From Gammaproteobacteria bacterium (GTDB taxonomy: Bacteria > Pseudomonadota > Gammaproteobacteria > Pseudomonadales > Azotimanducaceae), in contig JAPPGA010000015.1 in the NCBI GenBank assembly GCA_028821515.1, positions 22,634 through 64,107 on the forward strand: a stretch of 41,474 bases of DNA, written 5' to 3'. Below are positions 15,280 to 25,000 of the stretch, in pieces (position 1 is the stretch's first letter; each line of letters opens with the position of its first letter). The position numbers and the translations under genes were made by a program. The notes below the pieces were generated by a model, which was not told the origin of the DNA, ran no database searches, and saw only the letters and a program-made list of their open reading frames with translations.

Positions 15280-17151
15280 ATGGAAGATCATGAGTTGGAG
15301 CAGCGGGCGTTCCTTACGCGCGCTACCGTTGTTTTCCTGATGGCGGCGGTGCTGATACTGGGACTGCTGGCACGATTTGTCGACCTGCAGATGTTCAAGC
15401 ACGACATCTACAGCACCCGCTCCGACGAAAACCGGATCCTGGTCCAGCCCCTGGCCCCGGACCGGGGACTGATCTACGACCGGTGGGGCGTGCTGCTGGC
15501 TGACAACAGGCCGATACTGTCCCTGGCAATGGTGGTCGAGCGGGTCGCCGACCTCGATGCGGCCATCTCCGACCTCGGATCGTCAATAGACATTTCCGAC
15601 ACCGAAATTGCCGAGTTCAAACGCCGGATTGAACGGCCTCGGCGGCCGTACGAACCGGTGGTGCTGAAGGTCAACCTCTCGGACGACGAGGTCGCCCGAA
15701 TCAGGGTGGACGGCCACCGATGGTCCGGGGTAGAGGTCGTCCCGGAGAACCTTCGGTACTACCCGCTCGCGAGCCTCGCAGTGCATGCGGTGGGATCGGT
15801 TCGCAGGATCAATGAAGATGATCTCGCGTCGCTGGACGCGGTGAGCTACAGCGGAACGAAATTCATCGGCCGCTTCGGCGTGGAAGAGTTCTACGAACAA
15901 TCGCTGCATGGGGAGGTTGGGCACCACCATGTAGAGATCGACGTGCGCGGGCGGGTTGTCGAGTACCTGCCCGAGAACAAGGTGCTCCCGGTAGCGGGAC
16001 AGAACCTGACGTTGCACCTGGACAGCAGGTTGCAGACTGCCGCCTACGCCGCCCTGGGCGAACGCCGCGGTGCGATCGTCGCGCTGGATCCCCGTTCGGG
16101 GGGAATCCTGGCACTGGTCAGCAATCCCGGCTACGACCCCAATCCGTTCATCACGGGTATCCCGCAGGAGGAGTATCGCCTGCTCGCGGCATCGGCGGAC
16201 GCGCCCATGTTCAATCGGGCAACCCGGGGAACCTATCCCCCGGGGTCCACGTTCAAGCCGATCGTGGCGCTTGCCGGGTTGAGCGAAGGGGTGACGGATT
16301 GGGAGAGGACAATCATCGATACGGGAGAGTTCAGGCTGCCGGGCCAGTCTCGCGTGTATCGCGACTGGAGTTGGACCCCGACCAATACGGGCGGACAAGG
16401 GGTCGTGAATCTGCGGAAGGCCATCTACCGCTCGTCCAACGTCTATTTCTATCAACTCGGTACCCGGGTCGGAATCGATGCGCTTGGCGAGTTCGCCTTC
16501 CAGTTCGGCTTCGGCACCGCGAGCGCGCTGGACGTGGAAACGGCGGAAGGGGTTCTTCCCACGCGGACGTGGAAGAAGGGCGCCCGGGGCGAGGACTGGT
16601 TCCTGGGCGACACCGTGAACATGAGCATCGGCCAGGGCCTCATGCTGGTGACGCCGCTGCAGCTCGCCACGTCCGCGATGGTCATCGCCAACCGAGGCCG
16701 ATGGGTGCAACCACGCCTGCTTCTGTCGAGCGACGCCGTGCTGTCGGGATTCGACACGCCCTTGCCGCCAGTCCGGGTTCAGGGCCCGACGGAGGAGGAC
16801 TGGGAGATGCTTGTCAATTCCATGGAGGATGTCGTGCATCGCGGGAACCAGGGTTTTCGCGAAAACGGTACGGCATGGTGGTATGTCGGCCGTGACCTCG
16901 GTTACCGAATGGCGGGCAAGTCGGGATCGGCGCAGGTGGTGGAGATTGCCCAGGGAGAGGAGTACGACGAAGAGGAACTGGACGAACGCCAGCGCAAGCA
17001 CGCCTGGTTCATCGCGTTCGCGCCCGCGGACGATCCAAGGATCGCCCTGAGCGTTCTCGTGGAGAACGGGGGCGGGGGCAGTTCGGTCGCGGCCCCGGTA
17101 GCCAGGGAGGTGATCGACGCCTACCTGCTACCCAGATTCGCGCGGCTTTAA
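15280..17151 (+). CDS. mrdA: Penicillin-binding protein 2, elongasome transpeptidase
   Basis: 623 residues. One N-terminal membrane helix (about 18-38), a pedestal region, and a transpeptidase domain with SxxK at S323-TFK326, SxN at S385-x-N387 and KSG at 547-549 (KSG in place of KTG, frequent in PBP2). Works with RodA in lateral-wall synthesis. The ATG at 15280 is chosen because it gives the usual short cytoplasmic segment before the membrane helix and has AGAGG 10 nt upstream; the ATG at 15127 would add 51 residues of spacer-encoded sequence spanning the hairpin. The rodA gene starts 9 bp after the stop. Confidence 0.95.
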   Translation: MEDHELEQRAFLTRATVVFLMAAVLILGLLARFVDLQMFKHDIYSTRSDENRILVQPLAPDRGLIYDRWGVLLADNRPILSLAMVVERVADLDAAISDLGSSIDISDTEIAEFKRRIERPRRPYEPVVLKVNLSDDEVARIRVDGHRWSGVEVVPENLRYYPLASLAVHAVGSVRRINEDDLASLDAVSYSGTKFIGRFGVEEFYEQSLHGEVGHHHVEIDVRGRVVEYLPENKVLPVAGQNLTLHLDSRLQTAAYAALGERRGAIVALDPRSGGILALVSNPGYDPNPFITGIPQEEYRLLAASADAPMFNRATRGTYPPGSTFKPIVALAGLSEGVTDWERTIIDTGEFRLPGQSRVYRDWSWTPTNTGGQGVVNLRKAIYRSSNVYFYQLGTRVGIDALGEFAFQFGFGTASALDVETAEGVLPTRTWKKGARGEDWFLGDTVNMSIGQGLMLVTPLQLATSAMVIANRGRWVQPRLLLSSDAVLSGFDTPLPPVRVQGPTEEDWEMLVNSMEDVVHRGNQGFRENGTAWWYVGRDLGYRMAGKSGSAQVVEIAQGEEYDEEELDERQRKHAWFIAFAPADDPRIALSVLVENGGGGSSVAAPVAREVIDAYLLPRFARL

Positions 17152-17160
17152 GGGCTTCGC

Positions 17161-18279
17161 ATGGCGAGCGACTTCGTCCGGCAATTCCCCCTCCCAGGCG
17201 GCGCCAGAACGCGCCTTTCCGAAGTTCACCTGGACGCCCTGCTGTGTATTGCGATCCTTGCGGTCATCGTCCTGGGCCTGGTGGTGCACCATTACCGGGA
17301 CGACGACACGTTTTACGGGCAGATGCTGCGGATGGCCGTGGGACTCGCGGCCCTGGTCGCCGCCGCGTGGGTCCAGCCACGCCAATACCTTTCCTGGGCT
17401 CCGGCGGTCTACGGGGTTTCGGTTGGGCTATTGATACTCGTGTTGCTGATGGGTACGACTGCCAAGGGATCACAGCGCTGGATCGATCTCCCGGGATTGC
17501 CGCAGTTTCAGCCGTCGGAGCTGACGAAGATAGCAATTCCCCTGATGCTGGCCTGGTACTTCCACGACCGCCGCCTTCCACCGGGACTTGGGGACATGCT
17601 TGTTGCGCTCGGGATCATCGCCGTTCCCGTCATTCTCATCGTTCAGCAGCCTGACTTGGGAACGGGTGTCCTGGTGGCTGCGAGCGGGCTTGCTGTCATC
17701 GTCCTGGTGGGCGTGTCCTGGCGATGGATGGCCGGCGCCCTGGCATTGGGAGTCGCGGCGGCACCGATCCTGTGGATGTCCCTGCACGACTATCAGCAGG
17801 AACGCATTCGGACGCTCTTCAACCCGGAGAAGGACCCGCTTGGTGCGGGTTGGAGCATCATCCAGTCGACGACCGCAATAGGCTCGGGCGGCCTGCTTGG
17901 CAAAGGTGTCGGTGAGGGCACACAAAGCCGTCTCGATTTCCTGCCGGAAGGCAACACTGACTTCATCATCGCCGTAATCGGCGAGGAAACAGGCTTCGTC
18001 GGAGTTTTGCTCCTGATGATGCTCTACCTGGCAATCCTGGCGCGCGGGCTGCGTCTGGCAACGCTGGCGCCCAACAGGTTCGGTCGCTTGCTTGCGGGCG
18101 GACTCATGCTGACGTTCTTTGCCCACGTCTTTGTTAACATTGCCATGGTCTGTGGGTTGATTCCGGTCGTCGGCGTGCCGTTGCCGCTGGTGAGTTATGG
18201 CGGAACCTCAGCGCTTTCGATCTTGATCGGGTGCGGTATCGTCATGTCCATTCACACCCACCGAACTGGCAGGAGGTAA
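17161..18279 (+). CDS. rodA: Rod-shape-determining SEDS glycosyltransferase RodA
   Basis: 372 residues with about ten hydrophobic segments. The SEDS family signature region FNPEKDPLGAGWSIIQST and then GSGGLLGKG, FLPEGNTDFIIAVIGEE, and the C-terminal VPLPLVSYGGTS are all present. Polymerises lipid II glycan strands in partnership with PBP2 just upstream. The stop TAA shares one base with the mltB ATG. Confidence 0.97.
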   Translation: MASDFVRQFPLPGGARTRLSEVHLDALLCIAILAVIVLGLVVHHYRDDDTFYGQMLRMAVGLAALVAAAWVQPRQYLSWAPAVYGVSVGLLILVLLMGTTAKGSQRWIDLPGLPQFQPSELTKIAIPLMLAWYFHDRRLPPGLGDMLVALGIIAVPVILIVQQPDLGTGVLVAASGLAVIVLVGVSWRWMAGALALGVAAAPILWMSLHDYQQERIRTLFNPEKDPLGAGWSIIQSTTAIGSGGLLGKGVGEGTQSRLDFLPEGNTDFIIAVIGEETGFVGVLLLMMLYLAILARGLRLATLAPNRFGRLLAGGLMLTFFAHVFVNIAMVCGLIPVVGVPLPLVSYGGTSALSILIGCGIVMSIHTHRTGRR

Positions 18280-19292
18280 TGTTGCTGAAACGCGGTTTGG
18301 GCTTCGCGGCGGTCGTGGTGTGTGTGGCTGCGGGTTGGGCCGACTACGACGAGAGACCCGCCGTGCGCGACTACATCGCGGAAGTTGTCGCGCAGCATGG
18401 CTTCGAGAAGTCGGCCCTGGAAGCCCTGTTCCAGGCAGCCGAGCGCAAGGAAGCGATCCTGGCGGCGATATCACGACCGGCCGAACGCAAACGATGGCAC
18501 GAGTACCGCAAGATCTTCGTGACACCGACGCGGATTCGGGAGGGAATCGCATTCTGGCGCGCCAACGAAGATGCCCTGCGTCGCGTGGAGCAGGTCTACA
18601 ACCTTCCACCGGAGATCACCGTCGCGGTTGTAGGGGTAGAGACCCGATACGGCCGCAATCTCGGTTCGTTCCGCGTGCTCGATTCGCTGTCAACCCTGGC
18701 ATTTGACTATCCGCCGCGCGCGACTTTCTTTCTCGGCGAACTGACCGAGTTCCTGCTGCTGGCGCGGGAGGAAGGCATCGATCCGTTGACCATGAAGGGC
18801 TCCTACGCTGGCGCAATGGGCTACGGACAGTTCATCCCGTCGAGCTATCGGAACTTTGCCGTCGATTTCGACGGCGACGGAACGCGGGACATCTGGACAA
18901 ACCTCAACGACGCCCTGGGCAGCATCGGCAACTATTTTGCCGAGCACGGCTGGCGCGGGGACGGCCCGGCGGCGATGCGCGTCGAGGTGGCGGGAAGGGT
19001 GGCCGACGAGGACGTGAACCGGGGGCTCATGCCCGATTACGATGAGGATCAGTTGAAGCGGCTCGGCGTGATCAGTGACGGTATGCCGCCGGGTGCCAAG
19101 GCGGCCCTGTTTCGCATGGAGGGTGATGAAGGTGCCGAGTATTGGCTCGGCCTGCACGACTTCTACGTCATCACAAGGTACAACCACAGCCGCCTGTACG
19201 CGCTTGCCGTGTGGCAGTTGGGGCAGGCGATTCGGTCGGGCAAGGAACGCTCGGAGCGCGTAGCGATGGCGGCAGCGGAGGGTGCGGACTAG
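18279..19292 (+). CDS. mltB: Membrane-bound lytic murein transglycosylase B
   Basis: 337 residues. Short hydrophobic N-terminus (LGFAAVVVCVAAGWA) as export signal, without a clear lipobox. The MltB catalytic segment VGVETRYGRNLG places the acid at Glu121; LKGSYAGAMGYGQFIPSSY-type sequence (here TMKGSYAGAMGYGQFIPSSY) and the DFDGDG calcium loop follow. Cleaves the glycan with 1,6-anhydro-MurNAc formation. AGGAGG at 18271-18276 lies only 2 nt before ATG 18279; TTG at 18282 with 5 nt spacing is an alternative start. A 14-bp hairpin begins right after the stop. Confidence 0.93.
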   Translation: MLLKRGLGFAAVVVCVAAGWADYDERPAVRDYIAEVVAQHGFEKSALEALFQAAERKEAILAAISRPAERKRWHEYRKIFVTPTRIREGIAFWRANEDALRRVEQVYNLPPEITVAVVGVETRYGRNLGSFRVLDSLSTLAFDYPPRATFFLGELTEFLLLAREEGIDPLTMKGSYAGAMGYGQFIPSSYRNFAVDFDGDGTRDIWTNLNDALGSIGNYFAEHGWRGDGPAAMRVEVAGRVADEDVNRGLMPDYDEDQLKRLGVISDGMPPGAKAALFRMEGDEGAEYWLGLHDFYVITRYNHSRLYALAVWQLGQAIRSGKERSERVAMAAAEGAD

Positions 19293-19330
19293 TGCCGCGT
19301 CACGCGCATCTGAACTCGCGTGACTCGGCA
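19293..19330. terminator. 14-bp hairpin directly after mltB stop
   Basis: TGCCGCGTCACGCG (19293-19306) pairs with CGCGTGACTCGGCA (19317-19330) with one mismatch around a 10-nt loop. A second, smaller hairpin follows at 19345-19366 (CTCGCC/GGCGAG) and is followed by a short T-rich stretch (GGTTTCTT). Together they look like a transcript-ending or processing site between mltB and rlpA. Confidence 0.5.
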
Positions 19331-19397
19331 CCCGTGCCTCAAACCTCGCCGACCCCTTCGGGCGAGCGGTTTCTTGCCGACGCCCAAGCCTGTCTTG

Positions 19398-19459
19398 TTA
19401 CCCAACTCGCCACTCCTGTTTCCCAACCCGCCACTCCTGTTTCCCAACCCGCCACCCGG
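19398..19459. repeat. 21-bp tandem repeat, three copies, upstream of rlpA
   Basis: Units at 19398-19418, 19419-19439 and 19440-19459 share the core CCCAACCCGCCACTCCTGTTT with small changes in the first and last copy. The 21-bp period keeps the frame that leads into rlpA (7-residue repeat SQPATPV), but the region precedes the rlpA signal sequence and is probably untranslated. Confidence 0.8.
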
Positions 19460-19525
19460 TCCACCTCCCTGACGCGACGTCGATCCCGGTATCGTCGTCA
19501 GTGTCGCCCTGGCCGCAGCCGGGCG

Positions 19526-20347
19526 ATGGTCGCGGCGATTGCGTTCTCCGCCGCTCTGGCCGGGTGTCTCGGTACTGTTCCTCGCCCGCCGCCATCCGAG
19601 CCCGGACCCGGTCGCGAGGAAACGGATCGCGCGCCGGAATCTCCGCCACCGTACCTCGAGGAACTGCCGGACCCCCCGGTCAAGCAGGAACCGAAAAGCA
19701 CCACCGGCAACAACACCTATACCGAAGGGGGTCGGACATTCCACATATTGCCGACGGCCGAAGGCTATGACCGCGTCGGCACCGCCTCCTGGTACGGCGT
19801 CAAGTTTCACGGCAGGCGCACGTCGAGTGGAGAAACGTACGACATGTTCGAACTGACTGCCGCGCACCCCACGCTACCGATTCCCGTGTATGCGCGCGTC
19901 GAGAACCTGGAGAATGGCCGTGCCACGATCGTCCGCATCAATGACCGGGGTCCCTTTCGCGGTGGTCGATTCATCGACCTGTCGTACGCGGCCGCCGTCA
20001 AGCTTGACATGCTGGAGCGGGGCACGGCGCGCGTGCGCGTCACCGTCGTTGGGAGCCACGAGACCAAAGCCGGTGACGGCGATGCAACGGGACTGGAGGC
20101 GGCGGCGGAGCGTTTTTTCCTCGAAGCTGGCGCGTTCGCGGAGAGCGGGCTCGCCTACTCCCTTTCGGATGACCTCCGGGGGGTATTGGAGGCAGAGACC
20201 ATCGGTGAAGTCCTTGTCGTAAAGACGCGGCACGAACCACGTTATCGCGTCCGCATCGGACCGTTCGCGGACCTCGGAAAGGCAACGCGCCTGCAAGCAC
20301 TGTTGACATTCCATCGCGGCGCTGTGCCGGACATCATCAAGGAGTAG
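19526..20347 (+). CDS. rlpA: RlpA-like septal-ring lipoprotein, lytic transglycosylase
   Basis: 273 residues. Lipobox ALAGC near residue 14 (MVAAIAFSAALAGC), then a Pro-rich linker. The double-psi beta-barrel domain (about 80-175) has the family core GTASWYGVKFHGRRTSSGE, TAAHPTLPIPVYARV and INDRGPF, and the C-terminal ~75 residues form a SPOR domain that binds denuded peptidoglycan. The frame is open to a GTG at 19292 overlapping the mltB stop, but this would place 78 residues, including the hairpin and 21-bp repeats, before the lipobox; ATG 19526 is therefore preferred although it lacks a clear Shine-Dalgarno. dacA starts 2 bp after its stop. Confidence 0.9.
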   Translation: MVAAIAFSAALAGCLGTVPRPPPSEPGPGREETDRAPESPPPYLEELPDPPVKQEPKSTTGNNTYTEGGRTFHILPTAEGYDRVGTASWYGVKFHGRRTSSGETYDMFELTAAHPTLPIPVYARVENLENGRATIVRINDRGPFRGGRFIDLSYAAAVKLDMLERGTARVRVTVVGSHETKAGDGDATGLEAAAERFFLEAGAFAESGLAYSLSDDLRGVLEAETIGEVLVVKTRHEPRYRVRIGPFADLGKATRLQALLTFHRGAVPDIIKE

Positions 20348-20349
20348 CA

Positions 20350-21552
20350 ATGCCACAAAACCCGTCGACCCTTTCGGGTGCGCCGCGTTTTGCCGCCCGG
20401 GCGAAGCTCGCGATCGCCTTCGCTGTCGCCGCCGTTGCGGCACCGCTCTGGGGGCAGCCGCCAGCGACATCGGTGGTACCGGATCATCCGGCAATCGCGG
20501 CCGAGGGTTACGTATTGATGGATGCGGATACCGGCAAGATCCTCGCCGAAGACAACGGCCAGCAACCGTTGCCGCCGGCCAGTCTTGCGAAGATCATGAC
20601 CGGCTACGTCGTGGCGGTGGAGTTGGAAGCGGGACGCATAAGTCTGTCCGACGACGTGCCCGTCAGTGTCAACGCGTGGGAGACGCCGGGTTCCCGCATG
20701 TTCATCCGCGAGGGCACCACGGTGGTCCTCGAAGACCTCCTCCGGGGTGTCGTCATCCAATCCGGCAACGATGCCAGCGTCGCGCTCGCGGAATTCGTCG
20801 CGGGAGGAGAAGACGCATTTGCTGACATGATGAACCAGCATGGGGCACTGCTCGGGATGTCGGGCTCGATGTTCGCGAACTCGACGGGATTGCCCCACGA
20901 CGACCAGTACACGACTGCGCGCGACCTCGCGGTCCTCACCCAGCAACTCATTCGGCGCTTTCCCGACCACTACGCCATGTATTCGGAACGGTCTTTCAAG
21001 TACAACGGCATTGAGCAGCCGAATCGCAACCGCCTGCTCTGGCGAGACCGGACGGTTGACGGAGTAAAGACGGGTTACACAAAGGAAGCGGGCTATTGCC
21101 TGGTCGCTTCTGCCGAACGTGACGGAATGCGCCTGATCTCGGCAGTGATGGGAGCGGAGAGCGACGCGGTGCGGGTTCGCGAGAGCCAGAAGCTGCTCTC
21201 CTACGGATTCCGCTATTTCGAGACGCACAGGCTCTACGGAACCGAGGCACCACTGAAGACCTCCGAGGTGCGGTACGGCCAGACGCAAGAAGTGTCTATG
21301 GGTGTTCCGGAGGCCATATATGTGACCATCCCGCGGGGCCGCTACCAGGACATTGAAGCGACGCTGGACATCCCGGAACCCATGGAGGCACCCATCGCTG
21401 CGGGAGACATACTCGGCGAACTGCGCGTGATCCTGGACGGCGAGACGCTCGCGACGTCGCCGTTGATTGCACGGGAGGCCGTCCTGGAACTGGAGACTGT
21501 TGCACGTTTCTTCGAGGGGATTTACTTCTTCTTCCACGATCTCGTGAAGTAG
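20350..21552 (+). CDS. dacA: D-alanyl-D-alanine carboxypeptidase, PBP5/6 family
   Basis: 400 residues. Signal peptide (cleavage near LWGQ), then a penicillin-binding domain with S78-LAK81, S138-G-N140 and K240-TG, and a C-terminal beta domain ending in an amphipathic helix (ARFFEGIYFFFHDLVK) that anchors it to the periplasmic face of the inner membrane. Trims the terminal D-Ala from pentapeptides. Last gene of the shape cluster here; the usual followers (ybeD, lipB, lipA) are not adjacent, and lipB is found 15.8 kb away. Confidence 0.95.
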   Translation: MPQNPSTLSGAPRFAARAKLAIAFAVAAVAAPLWGQPPATSVVPDHPAIAAEGYVLMDADTGKILAEDNGQQPLPPASLAKIMTGYVVAVELEAGRISLSDDVPVSVNAWETPGSRMFIREGTTVVLEDLLRGVVIQSGNDASVALAEFVAGGEDAFADMMNQHGALLGMSGSMFANSTGLPHDDQYTTARDLAVLTQQLIRRFPDHYAMYSERSFKYNGIEQPNRNRLLWRDRTVDGVKTGYTKEAGYCLVASAERDGMRLISAVMGAESDAVRVRESQKLLSYGFRYFETHRLYGTEAPLKTSEVRYGQTQEVSMGVPEAIYVTIPRGRYQDIEATLDIPEPMEAPIAAGDILGELRVILDGETLATSPLIAREAVLELETVARFFEGIYFFFHDLVK

Positions 21553-22036
21553 ACGGGCGGAGCCCTTCAGCAGAGCGCGGAGAGCGCCTCGGAGGCCGAC
21601 GAAGCCGAAGGCGTCGGCTGTGGGGCACCTTTGTGGAACAAACTGGCATAAGTTGTTCCATGGATTGGCGCTGAGTCGTGTTCCCCTCCTGCCACGCGCC
21701 ATTATGAGCCATGCCGAAACCCGCTACGCGGAAAGTGCCGACCCTGCGGACTTTTGGACTACGGTAGTCCTGTTCCGCATGGCTCGTTGCGGCACTTGGT
21801 GAGGTATCGAATGTCTTTTGTATTCAATCAATTGGACCCGTCTGTTGCAGCTCCCGGGGAGCGCGCGACGTGCTGGGGCCGTCCCCGTCAAACCCATCGG
21901 GGAAACGCGTGGGCCATCGGCGCCCGCGCCCGTCAGGTGATCGTCGCGAGACATCCGGGGGGCGGCAAATTGACGCGTTGGGCAAAAAGGAGTCTAGTTG
22001 CGGTGTTCGTACCAGAAGTTTGGGGGGATGAAAGGT
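21553..22036. other. 484-bp intergenic region between dacA and first TonB receptor
   Basis: No convincing gene. It contains a hairpin TGGAACAA/TTGTTCCA (21634-21660, 11-nt loop), a nested dyad at 21745-21779, and AAGGAG at 21987-21992 placed 5 nt before a TTG (21998) in frame with the receptor. I looked for cobalamin and TPP riboswitch boxes and saw none. Confidence 0.6.
21745..21779. promoter_or_regulatory. Nested dyad, possible operator or RNA hairpin
   Basis: The centre GGACTACGGTAGTCC (21756-21770) is a perfect dyad about one base, and is flanked by TGCGGA (21745-21750) and TCCGCA (21774-21779), which also pair. It lies ~270 bp upstream of the first TonB receptor. It could be a repressor site or a leader hairpin; there is no evidence for a specific regulator. 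Confidence 0.4.
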
Positions 22037-25000
22037 ATGGCACGTCAAACTATTGGGCGCATGGCGCTGTTCTGTCCAGTCCTGGCTTTTGTTGTCGCAG
22101 CGCTCTCGGCTTCGGCCCAGGCAGCGGAAGAAGAGGAGGTCGCGTCGGGTGTTGAGACAGGAACTCCGACCGTCGAAGAACTGATCGTGACCGCGCAGCG
22201 CGTCGCGGAAAGCATCCAGGATGTCCCGATCGCGGTGACGGCCTTGACGGACGACATGATCGCGGACCGCCAGGTTGTCGGCCCGTCGGACCTGCAGTTG
22301 AACGCGCCGAACGTGTCGTTCAGTGCAACCAACTTCGGCGGATCGAACTTCAGTATTCGAGGCGTCGGACAACTGGTGATCTCTCGTAGCGGCGAGTCCG
22401 GCGTGTCGTCTCACGTGAACGAGATAGCGGTTGCAACCAATCTGAACGCGATAGAGTTCTTTGACGTCGAACGCGTCGAGGTTCTCCGCGGTCCACAGGG
22501 TACGCTGTTCGGCCGGAACGCCACCGGCGGTGCCCTGAACGTCGTGACGAAAATGCCCTCGTTCGACAACGTCGACGGTTTCGCCGACGTCGAAGCCGGC
22601 AGCTTCAGCCACAACCGCCTGAAAGGGGCAATAAACCTCCCCGTGACCTCCAACATCGCCGTGCGTATCGCCGGGTACAACCTGGAGCGCGACGGTTTCA
22701 CCGAGAACCTGGCGTTTGGCCAGAGAAACGCGGCGGGTCAGACCATTCCCGGAATAGACGACGACATTGATGGCCGCGACATGTGGGCTGTGCGGGCAAC
22801 GCTGGCCTGGGATATATCGGACCGGGCTGACTTCTGGCTGCAATACAGCGTGTTCCGGGAGGATGATGACCGAGTCCGCATCACGAACCAGGTCTGCAAG
22901 CGCAATTCCCTGCCGACCACGGGGTGCCTGCCGGACGAGTTCGGATGGGAGACGCCGCACCTTGGCGCAACGACGGGAGGCATCTTTGGTGGTGCGGCCG
23001 GCGCTCTGCCGCCAGGAGTCGACGGCTCCAATCCTGCGCTATACCCCTATCCGCGCCCGGCGATCGACAGCTTCAGAAAGATGCACACGGATTTCGAACC
23101 GGTTTTCCACGCAAAGGAAGACCTCTGGTCGTTCGGTTTCAACTATGACTTCGACAAGCTGAACGTGAGTGTCATTGGCGCGGTGCGCGACTACGAGGGC
23201 CTGTCGCGGCAGGATTACCTCATGGATGTAGGGCCACGCCTCAACCCGACGCCGCAGAATCCATTGGGGATCTGGCCGACATCCGAGCCGGCGGGCGGCG
23301 CAGGGGCTGAGTGGCTCTCGGAAACCTGCAACGTCGCAGAGGGGACGGCGGGCACATTTGGTGGCTGCATTCTGCCGGTGCTGCAGAATGTTCAGTTCGC
23401 CTATGACCAGGGCGACACGAATGGCACCTACTACACGTTGGAGGCGAAGATGCGCTCCGACTTTGACGGGAGTTTCGATTTCCTTCTGGGTGCCAGCCGC
23501 CACAAGGGCACCAACTACGGTGGCTACTACGTGCTCGCCAACACGCTGGATCTCGTAAGCCGTTACGGTTCCGCAGCCCTCGGTGCGCCACCGCTCTACC
23601 CCGGGTTCTTTTACAACACCAACAATCCGGAGTACGGTGGTCCGCCGCAGGACGGGGAAGCGATCTTTGGCGAACTCTACTACGAGGCGACAGACCGTCT
23701 GAAATTCACCGCCGGGCTGCGTTTCAACGAGGACAACAAGGTAGTCAGCGATTCGAGCGTGCTGTTCAACTCCGCCAACGTCAGTGCCGCAGTAGGCGGT
23801 CTGTTCGGGCCGAATCCCATCTGGTTGCGCAGTGGCGTGTTCGGGGAAATGGCTGCGATGGCGGCGAACCCGGCCGCTTCCTTGAGTGAGACTTCGCTCC
23901 GGATCCTTGAGTTCCACAACGCCGGCGGCACATATGAATCCAATGCGCCAACGGCTATCGGCTCGCTCGTCGCAATGGGGGCGGCCCAGGCGATCGGGGC
24001 ACAGATTGCGGCTGGCCTGCTGCCGATCCAGTTCGTTCCCCAGGCGATTGCGGGTCTGCCGCTGCCACCGATCTTTAAGGGGACCGTCGGCGCGTTGCTG
24101 TCCCAGAATCCGGCAGTCATCGCCCGGGACGCGGGTCTGGCTGCTGGCGCGCAGGCGTTCGCCGCGATTGCCAATGCCCTGGGCCCCGCACCCGCGTTCG
24201 GCGAGACGCGATTCGTCACTGGCAGTCCGAGCGAGGCGAGCTGGCGGGAGGTCAGTGGCCGAATCGGCCTCGACTACCAGTTGGGCGACAACACCTTGCT
24301 GTATGGCTTCTTTAGCCGAGGGTACAAGCCCGGCGGATTCAACCCGGCCATTCCGCCTGCATTCCAGGATGTATCGGCATTCACCTTTGAACCGGAACAG
24401 GTCAGCGCCTTCGAGGTGGGTGCCAAGAGCAGTCTGCTCGATGGAAGGCTCACCCTGTACAGCTCCGCGTTTACCTATGACTATTCGGGCCTTCAGATCA
24501 CCCGCATCAGTAACAACAGTTCGATCAACGAGAACGTCGATGCGGCCATTAGCGGACTGGAACTCGAGGGACAATGGCGGCCGGAAGGCATGCCAGGGCT
24601 GTTGGTTGACTTTACTTACAGCCTGCTGTCTGCCAAGGCCAAGGACACCCTGTCCATCGATCCAGTCAACCGAACCGGCGGCAACCCCGACTATATCCTG
24701 CTCAACAACATCGATCCGGGTTCCCTCACTGGAATCAACTTCGTTGCCCGCGAGTCGCAGATTACGCCGCAGGTGCTGGCGGGATTCGTTGCATCGCTGC
24801 CACCGACGACCCAGGCGCTCCTCGGCGGTTATACCGGTGTGAGCATACTCTACCCACCCAATTCCGCAGGCGTGGCCATTCCGGCGTATTTCTCACGGAA
24901 CTTCCTGACCGCTGTCGGTGTTGAGACGCTGGAAGGCGTCCCGGTCAATCTCGATGGCAACGATCTCCCGAACGCTCCTCGAAACTCCGCGAGAATCGGT

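Noticed and set aside
15583-17001. Long minus-strand reading frame opposite mrdA
   Set aside because: Same reason; the plus strand encodes a complete PBP2.
20242-21702. Long minus-strand reading frame opposite dacA (486 codons)
   Set aside because: Shadow frame of GC-rich coding DNA; Arg/His-rich, no family motif, while dacA on the plus strand has all catalytic motifs.
21553-22036. Cobalamin or other riboswitch before the TonB receptor
   Set aside because: No B12-box or other conserved riboswitch core could be seen.
23039-24574. 511-codon minus-strand frame opposite the first TonB receptor
   Set aside because: Shadow frame; also mirrored partly in the second receptor because the two genes are paralogues.
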